DNA from: Opitutaceae bacterium
GTDB lineage: Bacteria; Verrucomicrobiota; Verrucomicrobiia; Opitutales; Opitutaceae
NCBI GenBank assembly: GCA_003164715.1
Contig: PLTZ01000084.1
Coordinates: 1 to 50,322 of the forward strand
Direction: 5' to 3'
Length of the DNA stretch: 50,322 bases
The position numbers were made by a program, and so were the translations under genes. This document shows, piece after piece, positions 8,099 to 16,170 of this stretch (the first letter of the stretch is position 1; the number at the start of each line of letters is the position of its first letter). The notes beneath the pieces are model-generated. The model was not told where the DNA came from, did no database searches, and worked only from the letters and a program-made list of their open reading frames with translations.

Positions 8099-8646
8099 GG
8101 AATGGAGACGGCGCGGGCCGCCCGCGGCGCGCGCGGCCGGATCTCGATGCGGTCGAGCGCGGGGTCGTCCCGGAGCGAGACGAGCACGTCCTCGTCCTCC
8201 GCGGCGCTGACGGTGGTGCCCGTGAAGTCGGCGACGACGGGGAGCCTGCGGCTGCCCCGGTCAACCAGCACCGCGAGCTCCACCTTGGCCGGCCTGCCGT
8301 GGTCGAAGAGCTCGTCAAGCGCCGCCTTCACGGTGCGCCCCGTGAAGAGGACGTCGTCGACGAGGAGAACGGTCGCCCCGTTGACGTCGCCCGGCAGGAG
8401 CGTCGGCGTGAACTCCTTCGGGATAGGGTGGCGGCCGAGGTCGTCGCGGTGGAAGGAGATGTCGAGGTCGCCGACCCGCTTGATCCCCAGGCGGGCGCCG
8501 AGGCGCCTAGCGAGCGGGATGCCGCCGTTCGCGATGCCGAGAAGGAGGAGCCCCTTGGCCCTGCCGTGGCGGGCCTCAATGGCGGCCGCAAGCCGCTCTA
8601 TCGCGGCGTGAACCTCCCGGAAGCCGATGGTCTTGGGCGGAGTCAC
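8095..8646 (-). CDS. pyrR: PyrR: pyrimidine operon regulator / uracil phosphoribosyltransferase
   Basis: PyrR is a PRPP-binding protein that in many bacteria senses UMP and binds pyr mRNA, with weak uracil phosphoribosyltransferase activity. The 183-residue protein shows the PRPP loop VLLVDDVLFTGRTV, the LLLLGIANGGIPLARRL segment and DISFHRDDL. A GTG at 8644-8646 was chosen as start, and a TTG one codon upstream is equally possible. No Shine-Dalgarno sequence precedes either. Only 49 bases separate it from the helicase stop. A classical PyrR-binding attenuator is therefore not evident upstream of pyrR, and the pyrR-pyrB junction is a four-base overlap. It may regulate elsewhere or act mainly as an enzyme. 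Confidence 0.92.
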   Translation of the reverse strand: MTPPKTIGFREVHAAIERLAAAIEARHGRAKGLLLLGIANGGIPLARRLGARLGIKRVGDLDISFHRDDLGRHPIPKEFTPTLLPGDVNGATVLLVDDVLFTGRTVKAALDELFDHGRPAKVELAVLVDRGSRRLPVVADFTGTTVSAAEDEDVLVSLRDDPALDRIEIRPRAPRAARAVSIP

Positions 8647-8664
8647 CAAGCCAAGTACTGCATG

Positions 8665-8679
8665 CCGGAGAAGCTCCGG
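8665..8679 (-). other. Short perfect inverted repeat between the helicase gene and pyrR
   Basis: CCGGAG and CTCCGG form a six-base-pair stem with a three-base loop, placed 19 bases before the pyrR start. No U-run follows on either strand, so it is a poor intrinsic terminator. It could be a pause or RNA-processing site inside the operon, or chance in GC-rich DNA. Confidence 0.3.
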
Positions 8680-8695
8680 TAAAGCGAAATAGGTT

Positions 8696-11020
8696 TCACC
8701 CGGCGGAGCCGAGCCACGCCGCCAGGTCGTCCTGCTCGAGGATCCGCCGGCCCGAGCGGTACTCCGGGGCGAGGAGGCGCTCGTAGCCCGGCTCGGCGAA
8801 GCGGCGGCAGTGCAGGATCACCCGCGCGCTCTGGCCCGGCGCCCGCACCAGGCGGCCGAGCGCCTGGTTCACCTTCTGGATCCCCGGGATCCTGTAGACG
8901 CGGTCGAACGCGGCATCGCGCCCTGCGCCGGCCAGGGCCGCGAGCCTGGCCCTCTGGACGGGGTTGACCTCGGGCAGCGCGGGGCCGACCACCATGGCGT
9001 GGGTCACCTTCCCCCCGAGCAGGTCTATGCCCTCGGCGAACCCCGACCCGAGGACGAGGAAGAGGGCCCGGCCGGCGCCGAGCGCGTCGCCAATCCAGGC
9101 GCTCTGCGCGGAGAGCTCGCTGCGCTTGGGCTGGAGGGACGCCGCGTCAACGCGCTCGGCCACCGCCTCGGCGTACGCGTAGCTCGGGAAGAACACGGCG
9201 ATGGGCGCTCCCGCTCCGGCGGAGCGGTGGAGCGCCTCGACGGTCTCGGCCGTCGCCTCGAGGTGGCGCCGGCGGTGCTGGAAGGTCGTGTCGACCCGCA
9301 GGTCGACCGCCATGTCGTAGGCGCCGTCCCGCCAAGGGGTCGACGCCCGGATCGGGATCAGCGGCCCGCACGCGCAGCTCTCCTCGAAGCGGTCGACGGG
9401 ACCCGGAGTCGCCGTCGCGAAGATGACCCCCCCGAAGTCGCGCAGCGCCGCCCCGATGACGGGTGCGGCGTCCAGGCACGTGATCGAGAGGAGCCCGTCG
9501 TGCGGGCTCCACCACAGGCGCGGCAGCTCGATCGACCCGATCTGGTCCGCCACGGACGGCATCTTCCAGATGAGGCCCGACACCTGCGGGCCGAGCTCCG
9601 CGTAGTCCAAGGGGAACGCCCCCGCGCCCTCGGCAAGGCCGCAGAGGCGCTCGCGCGCGTCCTCGATGTCCGCCGGGGCGAGCCCGCCCGACCTCCGGAG
9701 GGAACCCAGGAACCGGGTCCAGTCCTCCCACCGCGAGACCCAGGGAGGCTGCGCTCGGGCGCCCCGAAGCGCCTCGCAGACGAGGCGCGCGTCGTCCGCC
9801 GAGAGGGCGTGCGAGTGGGTGTCGGCGGCCCGGGACGGGAGGTTGTGGGCCTCGTCGATCACCAGGAGCGTCCGCGCCGGGTCAAAGCCGGGCCTGTCGT
9901 AGAAGAGGCCGCGGCTCTCCGGGGAGAAGACGTAGTTGTAGTCGCCTATCCACACGTCGTTGAACGTGAGGGCGGCGCGCGTGATCTCGTACGGGCAGAT
10001 CCGGGCGCCGACCCCCGCGTTTCGGAGCGAGACGAGGTCCCTCGGCTGGCCGTCCATGAGGTAGAAGCGCGAGAGCCCGCTTGCGGGCCAGCGCTTCTCG
10101 GCGCCGTCCAGGTAGGCGCAGGCCTCGCGGACGCACTGGAACACCGAGTTGACGCAGTGCTCCGCCTTGTTGCGCACGTGCCACGCGGCGACCGGGGCGC
10201 CCGGCCCCAGGTCCGCGCCGGGCTCGGTCATCGCGCGCAGCGTCTCGGCCACGTGGAGCTGGCCGGTCGACTTGCCGGTGAGGTAGAGGACCCGGTCGAA
10301 GGCGCCGTCCCTGAGCTCGCCGAGCGCGCGCTCGAGGAGGACCCCCGTCTTGCCGAAGCCGGTCGGCGCCTCGAGGAGGACCGCGGACCGGCCGTTGCGG
10401 ACACAGCCGGCGAGCTCCGAGGCCGCCTCCCGCTGGCCGTGGCGCGGGGCCGCGAACGCCGGCCGGAACTTGAGGTGGAGCAGGCGCTCCCGCGCGCGCA
10501 GCCGCAGCTCGAGAAACTCGGCGATCCGGTCGAGCTGGGCGTCGAGCAGCCGCTCGTCGGCGGGGCCGAGGCGCACCGTCTGGGCGAGGCCGGTGTCCGC
10601 CTCGACAAAGACCAGCTCGCAGCCCTCGCCGGCGCCCCGGAGGGCCGCGTACGCCGCCGCCTGCACGAAGTAGGCCGGGTAGTCCCCCCTGAGCTCGGCT
10701 TCGGGGGCGGGCAGGGCGCGGCTCACAGTCTTTATCTCGCGCAGGACGGTCCCGCCGCCGCAGCGGACGACCTGGTCGATCCTGCCCGTGAGCGCGACGG
10801 TCCACCCGCGCCGCGCAAGCTCGCCCTCGACCGCCACCTCGAAGTCGGCGTCGGCGCCGTCGGCGAGCGCCTGCGCCCGGAGCTCGCCGTGCCAGCGCGT
10901 GCCCAGCTGCGCGCGCCAGAGCCCGCCCGCCCCGCCGGAAGAGCCGAGCGGCCCGATCGAGAAGTCGGAGAGGTCCCCGACGCTCAGCGCTACGCGCCGC
11001 TCTTCCAGGTCGTACCTCAC
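8696..11020 (-). CDS. XPD/DinG-type superfamily 2 helicase with N-terminal Cas4/RecB-like nuclease domain
   Basis: This 774-residue protein starts at GTG 11018-11020, overlapping the recO TGA as GTGA. The N-terminal part has PD-(D/E)xK features: GRIDQV (Asp82), LREIKTV (Glu95, Lys97) and QAAAYAAL (the QxxxY motif, residues 120-124). The helicase part has Walker A (EAPTGFGKT, near 217-225) and a DEAH box (LLVIDEAHNLPSRA). A cysteine set (HCVNSVFQCVREAC ... ARICPYE) matches the iron-sulfur insertion of XPD/DinG proteins. The C-terminal motor has VLGSGFAEGIDLLGG and a final QALGRLVRAP (motif VI). It probably unwinds DNA 5' to 3' and may also cut it. Linkage to recO suggests DNA repair, which is inference. 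Confidence 0.85.
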   Translation of the reverse strand: MRYDLEERRVALSVGDLSDFSIGPLGSSGGAGGLWRAQLGTRWHGELRAQALADGADADFEVAVEGELARRGWTVALTGRIDQVVRCGGGTVLREIKTVSRALPAPEAELRGDYPAYFVQAAAYAALRGAGEGCELVFVEADTGLAQTVRLGPADERLLDAQLDRIAEFLELRLRARERLLHLKFRPAFAAPRHGQREAASELAGCVRNGRSAVLLEAPTGFGKTGVLLERALGELRDGAFDRVLYLTGKSTGQLHVAETLRAMTEPGADLGPGAPVAAWHVRNKAEHCVNSVFQCVREACAYLDGAEKRWPASGLSRFYLMDGQPRDLVSLRNAGVGARICPYEITRAALTFNDVWIGDYNYVFSPESRGLFYDRPGFDPARTLLVIDEAHNLPSRAADTHSHALSADDARLVCEALRGARAQPPWVSRWEDWTRFLGSLRRSGGLAPADIEDARERLCGLAEGAGAFPLDYAELGPQVSGLIWKMPSVADQIGSIELPRLWWSPHDGLLSITCLDAAPVIGAALRDFGGVIFATATPGPVDRFEESCACGPLIPIRASTPWRDGAYDMAVDLRVDTTFQHRRRHLEATAETVEALHRSAGAGAPIAVFFPSYAYAEAVAERVDAASLQPKRSELSAQSAWIGDALGAGRALFLVLGSGFAEGIDLLGGKVTHAMVVGPALPEVNPVQRARLAALAGAGRDAAFDRVYRIPGIQKVNQALGRLVRAPGQSARVILHCRRFAEPGYERLLAPEYRSGRRILEQDDLAAWLGSAG

Positions 11021-11634
11021 GGGATCACGATCTCGGTGCTGGCGCCGAGGTAGGCCTCGAGCCTCCGACGTATCCGGGCGACGCGGGCGGCGCTCGCGTC
11101 CTGCTCGCTCAGGCGGCGGCCGAGGACGGCGGCCGCGACCCCGCGGTCCTCCTCGGTGAGGGAGGGGAGCCACTCCTGCTTCACGGGGTACCCCTCGTCG
11201 CGCGCGAAGACGTACAGGCTCTTCAGGTGCACAATGTCCGGGCGGACGCCGGCGCAGAAGGCGTCGAGCGCGGCCCGCAGCAGCTGCGCCACGGCCTCGC
11301 GGCTCTCCTCGTGCACGGGGTTGCGCCCGATGACCGCGACCAGCGCCGAGGCGAACCGGAGCGCGTCGTAGCTTGCGCCGATCGCCGCGCGCCGCGTGGT
11401 GATGCGGACCTCCCTCACGAACCAGGTCCTCCCCTGGTTTCTGCTTTCCAGCATCGCCGAGACCTCGTCAAAGAGGTCCGGCGAGACGTGGGAGGGCGAC
11501 AGCCTGCGCGGGACGCGCTGCAGGGCGACGAGGCTGCCGTGCTCGGCCGAGAAGAGCCCGAAGGTCTGGAAGGCGTCCGACGGGGGGCGCTTCTCGATCA
11601 CGAACGCCTCGGTCGTGAGCGTCTGTCCGGGCAC
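11017..11634 (-). CDS. recO: RecO-like DNA repair protein
   Basis: This 205-residue protein, with a GTG start at 11632-11634, resembles RecO, which loads RecA on SSB-coated gaps with RecR. The N-terminal 80 residues read like the RecO OB-fold (TTEAFVIEKRPPSDAFQTFGLFSAEHGSLVALQRVPRR). The helical remainder includes VHLKSLYVFARDEGYPVKQEW, comparable to the conserved 'LL..GY.P' region. It is shorter than the usual 230-260 residues, and the zinc-knuckle cysteines found in many RecO proteins are absent. It overlaps the nuclease-helicase by four bases, supporting a joint repair role. The assignment is moderate, as RecO is poorly conserved. Confidence 0.65.
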   Translation of the reverse strand: MPGQTLTTEAFVIEKRPPSDAFQTFGLFSAEHGSLVALQRVPRRLSPSHVSPDLFDEVSAMLESRNQGRTWFVREVRITTRRAAIGASYDALRFASALVAVIGRNPVHEESREAVAQLLRAALDAFCAGVRPDIVHLKSLYVFARDEGYPVKQEWLPSLTEEDRGVAAAVLGRRLSEQDASAARVARIRRRLEAYLGASTEIVIP

Positions 11635-11646
11635 CGGGGGCGGGGG

Positions 11647-12327
11647 CTAGCTCTCCTCGCGGGACTTCGGGGTTGCGGCGGCGGGCCAGCTCGGGACGAC
11701 CGCGCCGCCCGAGATGATCATCTTCATCCCGTCGCCGACCGCCATGTCCAGCTCGACCACCTCGCTCCTCGGCAAGACGAGAAGAAAGCCGCTCGTCGGG
11801 TTGGGCGTCGTGGGCACGAAGACGGTCCAGGACTCCCTGCCGACCCGGCCCTGGGCCTCGCCCTGGACCGTGTTGGTGAGGAACCCGATCGTCCAGCACC
11901 CCTTCCGCGGGAACTCCACGAGGACCACCTTGTTGAACATGTGGCCCCTCTGGGAGCTGAACGTGTTCACGATCTGCCTGACGGTGTTGTAGACGGCGCT
12001 AACACCCGGGATCGACTGGATGAAGCGGTCGCCGACGCTGAAGAAGAACTTCCCGAAGACGTAACGCGACACGTAGCCGAGCCCCGTCACGAGGGCCAGG
12101 ACGATCAGCGTGGCGAGGATGGACCAGACCGCGTCGAGGCCGGGCCGGTCCCTGAGCGAGTTGGGCACCAGGTAGAGGAAGAGCCACTTGAAGTTGCCGC
12201 CCACGAAGTCGATGATCTTGCTGAAGATCCAGACGGTCAGGCAGAGCGGCGCGACGAGGATCACGCCCGAGAAGAACGCGTTTCGCAGGGTGACGTAGCG
12301 GGAGGAGGAGGGATCGGCTTCGGCCAT
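11647..12327 (-). CDS. DUF502-family membrane protein
   Basis: This 226-residue inner-membrane protein has two clear helices: FFSGVILVAPLCLTVWIFSKIIDFVGG near the N-terminus and SILATLIVLALVTGLGYVSRYVFG. A soluble domain with VLVEFPRKGCWTIGFLTNT and VFVPTTPNPTSGFLLVLPRSEV follows. These are the signature segments of the DUF502 family, whose molecular function is unknown. The start is ATG 12325-12327, and the gene lies between ybeY (35-base gap) and recO (12-base gap). Nothing in the sequence suggests a specific ligand or reaction. Confidence 0.88.
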   Translation of the reverse strand: MAEADPSSSRYVTLRNAFFSGVILVAPLCLTVWIFSKIIDFVGGNFKWLFLYLVPNSLRDRPGLDAVWSILATLIVLALVTGLGYVSRYVFGKFFFSVGDRFIQSIPGVSAVYNTVRQIVNTFSSQRGHMFNKVVLVEFPRKGCWTIGFLTNTVQGEAQGRVGRESWTVFVPTTPNPTSGFLLVLPRSEVVELDMAVGDGMKMIISGGAVVPSWPAAATPKSREES

Positions 12328-12362
12328 GAATGGAGGGATTGGTCGTAGCGGCCCCTGGCGGG

Positions 12363-12827
12363 CTACGCCAGCTTGAAGCTTGGAACGGCCGCGGAGTGCT
12401 CCAAGAGGCGCATGGCCCGGGCCTCGGCCCTGCGCATGGCGCGCTTGGACGCCGGCCCTGTGTCGTCGTAGCCAGCCAGGTGGAGCCAGCCGTGGACGAC
12501 ATAGAGCGTGATCTCCCTAGAGAGGCGGGCGCGGGCGCGCCCGCACCGGCGGGCCGCCGCGTCGACCGAAACGCAGATCTCGCCGGCGCAGCCGTGCGCC
12601 GCGTCTCCCCCGAACGTGATGACGTCGGTGGGGGACCTGTCGCCGAGGAACCGCGCATGGAGCCGCGCCAGGGCCGGGTCGCCCAGGAAGGCGACCGAGA
12701 GAGAGCCCTCCGGGCATCCGCCCCCGAACGCCCCGGCGTGGGCGTCGAGCAGGCCGATCGCCGCCCTCAGGGCCCTGCGGTCGAAGCGCAGGCGGGCGCG
12801 GCGGTTGGCGACGTCGACCGGGCGCAT
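12363..12827 (-). CDS. ybeY: YbeY endoribonuclease (rRNA maturation factor), with altered metal motif
   Basis: YbeY is a zinc metalloprotein needed for 16S rRNA 3' maturation and ribosome quality control. The 154-residue protein has SPTDVITFGGD, GEICVSVDAA and the motif VVHGWLHLAGYDD. The family motif is HGxLHLxGYDH. Here the third histidine is replaced by Asp122, while His112 and His116 remain, so metal binding may differ. ATG 12825-12827 has GAAGGG upstream and was chosen. A TTG at 12837-12839 overlaps the upstream stop as TTGA, like other junctions in this operon, and would add four residues. Its position after phoH and the 7TM-HD gene is conserved in many bacteria. Confidence 0.88.
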   Translation of the reverse strand: MRPVDVANRRARLRFDRRALRAAIGLLDAHAGAFGGGCPEGSLSVAFLGDPALARLHARFLGDRSPTDVITFGGDAAHGCAGEICVSVDAAARRCGRARARLSREITLYVVHGWLHLAGYDDTGPASKRAMRRAEARAMRLLEHSAAVPSFKLA

Positions 12828-12835
12828 GGCGCCCT

Positions 12836-15175
12836 TCAAGCGTTCGCCTCGTTCGGCGGCTCGGCGGGCGTCGCGTAGGCGACCCGGGAGTGCAGCATGT
12901 TGAGCAGCGTGAAGGTGAAGCTGTTCTTGATCTTCGCCAGGTCCTCGAAGGTGAGCGGCGCCTCGTCGAGCTGGCCGTCCGCGACGCGCTCGGCGACCAT
13001 CCGGTCGATCAGCGCGCCGAGCTTCTCGGCCGTGATCGTGCGGATCGAGCGGGTCACGGCCTCGACCGCGTCGGCAAGCGACACGACGGCGCTCTCCTTG
13101 AACTGCGGCTTGGGCCCCTCGTAGCGGAACGGCGCGTCGGGGACGGCCGGCGGCTCCGCCCCGGGGAAGGGCGACTGGGACAGGGCCATGGCGCGCTCGT
13201 AGAAGAACTTCACAAGCGTGGTGCCGTGGTGCTGGCGGATCACGTCGATCACCGCGCGGGGAAGGTGGTGGCGGTGCGCCATGTCCACGCCGTCGGCCAC
13301 GTGCTGGCGGATGATGGCCGCCGAGACCACGGGGTCCTTCTCGTTGTGGGGGTTGCCGCTGCTGCGCTGGTTCTCCGTGAAGAAGGCCGGGTTGGCCGTC
13401 TTGCCGATGTCGTGGAAGAGCGCGCAGGCGCGGGCCAGCAGCGGGTTGGCGCCGATCGCGTTGCAGGCGTTCTCGGAGAGCTGGGCGACGACGAGCGAGT
13501 GGTGGTAGGTCCCGGGCGCCTCAAGCTGCATCCTGCGCAGGAGGGGATGGTTGAAGTCGGTGAGCTCAAGGAGCGTGATGTCGGTCGTCCGCTTGAAGAG
13601 CGCCTCGAGGACCGGCAGCAGGCCGACGACGGCGACGCCCGTCAGCAGCCCGGTCACCAGGCCCGCGCCCATCTGCCAGGCGAGCGTCTCGAGCGGCGTT
13701 TGCTGCGCGATGCCGATCAGCGCGGCGAACGCGGCCACGGTGAGGCCCCCCATCCCGGCGGCGCTGACGACGCGGCCGCGCTGGCGCGCCTCGCGGCAGC
13801 CGTAGATCGCGACCATCGAGGCGAGGAACGTGAGGACGAGCAGGTCGAGGCGGTTGCCGTAGATGACGCCGGTGAAGATCGAGATCAGGAGCGCCATGAA
13901 GATCGCCGAGCCGGCGTCGATGAGGATCGCGACGATCAAGGGGGCAAGCGCGGTCGGCGCCAGGTAGGGCAGGGCGGAGGCCCACGCCGGGTCGCGCAGG
14001 AAGAGCTCGGCCCCGCCGACCGTGTAGACGACGCGCACCAGGGCCAGGTTGAAGATGACGACCAGGGCCAGGAGGCCCAGGCTCACGTTGCTCGCCAGGG
14101 TCTCGGGGTCCTCGAGCCTGACGTAGATGATGGAGGCGAGCACCATCGCGAGCACGAGGAGCACGCGCCCGAACAGCTCGAGGCCGTCGCCCAGCTGCGC
14201 CGCGCCGCCCTCGAGGGCGGCCGTGCGGTACGCGGTGGCCATCTCGTACTGGTCCTCGGTGACCCGGTCCCCCGCGTTGATGATCGTCCGGCCGGCCTCC
14301 ACGCGCACCGTCACGGGCTTTACCTTGGCCATCAGGCCGGCCTCGCGGCGCGCCGCCGCGGCCCGGTCGAACACGAGGTTCGGCTGGACCCCGTTGCGAA
14401 AGAGCCGGAAGAGCGCGTGCGCGGCGGGCCCGGGCACGCCCTCCGCGGCGAGGCTCACCCTGAGGAAGGTCAGCGCGTCCTCCATGGACTGGACCGGCCG
14501 CGACGCCGTGCCCCCTGAGGGCCGCTCGACCTCGAACATGACCACGGCCTCGGGGCCGCCCCCGGAGCCCGAAATGTCGTGGACGCCCTCGCTGTAGACC
14601 TGCCTGAGCGCCGCGAACCCGTTCTCGAAGAGCGCGGCGCGCGCCGGCGCGTCGCCCGCGGTCAGGATCGCGCCGAGGTCGTCCGCATTCGTCTCGTAGG
14701 GCCCGCGCGCGTTGAACTCCTCGGCCAGGGCGGCGAGCGCCTTGCGCCGGTTGAAGAAGAGGGCCGTCGGGTCCGGGTGCGCGGCCTCGAAGGCGCCCAG
14801 CCTGCCGAGGAGGTCGCGGGCGGCGCCCTCGAAACGCTCGAGCGGCGCCGTGTCCAGCCGGTAGATGGGAGGCAGCCCGACCAGGCGCTGCTCGCGCTCG
14901 GCCTTCGTCCGGGTGGCGCTCACGTAGGCGAACGGGAACCCGGCCACGATCCGCACGGGGGCGATCTGGCTCGGCAGCACCGGCAGGTCGAGCACCCGCA
15001 TCCCGGCCGAGCTGACGAGTACGATCGCCGCCACCGTCACGATGAAGATCAGCCCCGCCACGAGGCGGCTCCGGTCCAGGAAGTCGCGAAGGCCCGAGCC
15101 CGTCGCCGACTTCGGGTCGCCCCGGTGGGCGCCGAGCCCGCCGACGAGAAGCCTGAGCTGGTTGCGGACGGACAT
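12836..15175 (-). CDS. 7TM-HD family phosphohydrolase (PgpH-like, candidate c-di-AMP phosphodiesterase)
   Basis: This 779-residue membrane protein starts at ATG 15173-15175, one base after the phoH stop codon. It has an N-terminal helix (LVAGLIFIVTVAAIVLVSSAG) and a large extracytoplasmic domain (roughly residues 60-330, 7TMR-HDED type). A block of about seven helices follows. The C-terminal HD domain carries YHHSLVVAQLSENA, LFHDIGKT (His588, Asp589) and HHLPRAVIDVIRQHHG. In Listeria the homologue PgpH hydrolyses c-di-AMP. That activity is inferred here from family membership, as no diadenylate cyclase is in the window. The order phoH - 7TM-HD - ybeY is a widespread arrangement. Confidence 0.9.
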   Translation of the reverse strand: MSVRNQLRLLVGGLGAHRGDPKSATGSGLRDFLDRSRLVAGLIFIVTVAAIVLVSSAGMRVLDLPVLPSQIAPVRIVAGFPFAYVSATRTKAEREQRLVGLPPIYRLDTAPLERFEGAARDLLGRLGAFEAAHPDPTALFFNRRKALAALAEEFNARGPYETNADDLGAILTAGDAPARAALFENGFAALRQVYSEGVHDISGSGGGPEAVVMFEVERPSGGTASRPVQSMEDALTFLRVSLAAEGVPGPAAHALFRLFRNGVQPNLVFDRAAAARREAGLMAKVKPVTVRVEAGRTIINAGDRVTEDQYEMATAYRTAALEGGAAQLGDGLELFGRVLLVLAMVLASIIYVRLEDPETLASNVSLGLLALVVIFNLALVRVVYTVGGAELFLRDPAWASALPYLAPTALAPLIVAILIDAGSAIFMALLISIFTGVIYGNRLDLLVLTFLASMVAIYGCREARQRGRVVSAAGMGGLTVAAFAALIGIAQQTPLETLAWQMGAGLVTGLLTGVAVVGLLPVLEALFKRTTDITLLELTDFNHPLLRRMQLEAPGTYHHSLVVAQLSENACNAIGANPLLARACALFHDIGKTANPAFFTENQRSSGNPHNEKDPVVSAAIIRQHVADGVDMAHRHHLPRAVIDVIRQHHGTTLVKFFYERAMALSQSPFPGAEPPAVPDAPFRYEGPKPQFKESAVVSLADAVEAVTRSIRTITAEKLGALIDRMVAERVADGQLDEAPLTFEDLAKIKNSFTFTLLNMLHSRVAYATPAEPPNEANA

Positions 15176-15176
15176 C

Positions 15177-16160
15177 TTAGGAGCCTGCGCGGCTGTCGGC
15201 CCCGGCCGTCGGGTGCTTGTAGCGGTCGTAGGCCTCGACGATGCGCTGCACCAGCGGGTGGCGCACGACGTCCCCGGCGGTGAACGTGTGGAAGACGATC
15301 CCGGGGACGTCCTTGAGGATGTGCTGCACCTCGAGCAGCCCGGACACCTTGGAGCGCGGCAGGTCAATCTGGGTGACGTCGCCCGTCACGACCATCCTCG
15401 AGTCCTCGCCCAGCCGGGTGAGGAACATCATCATCTGCTCGGGGGTCGTGTTCTGCGCCTCGTCGAGGACGACGAACGCACGCGAGAGCGTGCGGCCGCG
15501 CATGTAGGCGAGCGGGGCGATTTCGATCACGCCCTTCTCGGTCAGCCGCACGACCTCCTCCGGGTCGAGCATGTCGTGGAGCGCATCGTAGAGGGGACGC
15601 AGGTAGGGAAGGATTTTCTCGCGGAGGTCGCCCGGCAGGAACCCGAGGGCCTCGCCGGCCTCCACCGCGGGCCTTGTGAGCACAATCCGTTCCACCTCGT
15701 GGTTGAGGAGGGCCGAGACGGCGGCCGCCATCGCCAGGTAGGTCTTGCCGGTGCCTGCCGGGCCTATCCCGATGACGATCGGCTGGCGCAGGACGGCCTG
15801 GAGGTACTCCTTCTGGCCGATGGTCTTCGGCACGACGCTCCTGCGGTTCGTCGCGATTACGAGCGGCTCGTCGAGGAGCGCCTGCCACCGGTCGGCCTCG
15901 CCTTTCGCGAACGAGTCCACGAGGCGGGCGAAGTCGGGCGTGCGGATGGTCATCCCCTGGCTCCGGGCGGCGTTCAGGAACGCGAAGAACTCCTCGGCGC
16001 GCGCCAGGGGCTCCTGGGCGGCCTCGATCTTGAGCCAGTCCTCGCGCGTCACCAGCTTGACGCCGAGCGCCTGCTCGGCATGGGCCAGGTTCTCGGCCTT
16101 GCCCGCGTAGAGCTGGCTCAGGTGCCGCGGGCTCTGGAAATGGAGCGTCTTAGCGGGCAC
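15177..16160 (-). CDS. PhoH-family ATPase
   Basis: This 327-residue protein is a PhoH-like P-loop ATPase of the single-domain bacterial type often encoded beside ybeY. The N-terminal 100 residues resemble the family's KH-like and linker part. Walker A is GPAGTGKTYLAMA (residues 133-145) and Walker B is FVVLDEAQNTTPEQMMMFLTRLG. VVTGDVTQIDLPRSKVSGL is the characteristic downstream block. PhoH proteins are linked to RNA metabolism and phosphate starvation in some bacteria, but the exact role is unsettled. It follows the HIT gene by 10 bases and precedes the 7TM-HD gene by one base, so it is co-transcribed. Confidence 0.93.
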   Translation of the reverse strand: MPAKTLHFQSPRHLSQLYAGKAENLAHAEQALGVKLVTREDWLKIEAAQEPLARAEEFFAFLNAARSQGMTIRTPDFARLVDSFAKGEADRWQALLDEPLVIATNRRSVVPKTIGQKEYLQAVLRQPIVIGIGPAGTGKTYLAMAAAVSALLNHEVERIVLTRPAVEAGEALGFLPGDLREKILPYLRPLYDALHDMLDPEEVVRLTEKGVIEIAPLAYMRGRTLSRAFVVLDEAQNTTPEQMMMFLTRLGEDSRMVVTGDVTQIDLPRSKVSGLLEVQHILKDVPGIVFHTFTAGDVVRHPLVQRIVEAYDRYKHPTAGADSRAGS

Positions 16161-16170
16161 GGGCGTCGCT

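Noticed and set aside
5837-8611. A 924-codon plus-strand open frame over the pyr genes
   Set aside because: It is antisense to pyrC, pyrB and pyrR, which have clear motifs. Its Arg/Asp/Val/His-rich composition is the usual third-position GC artefact.
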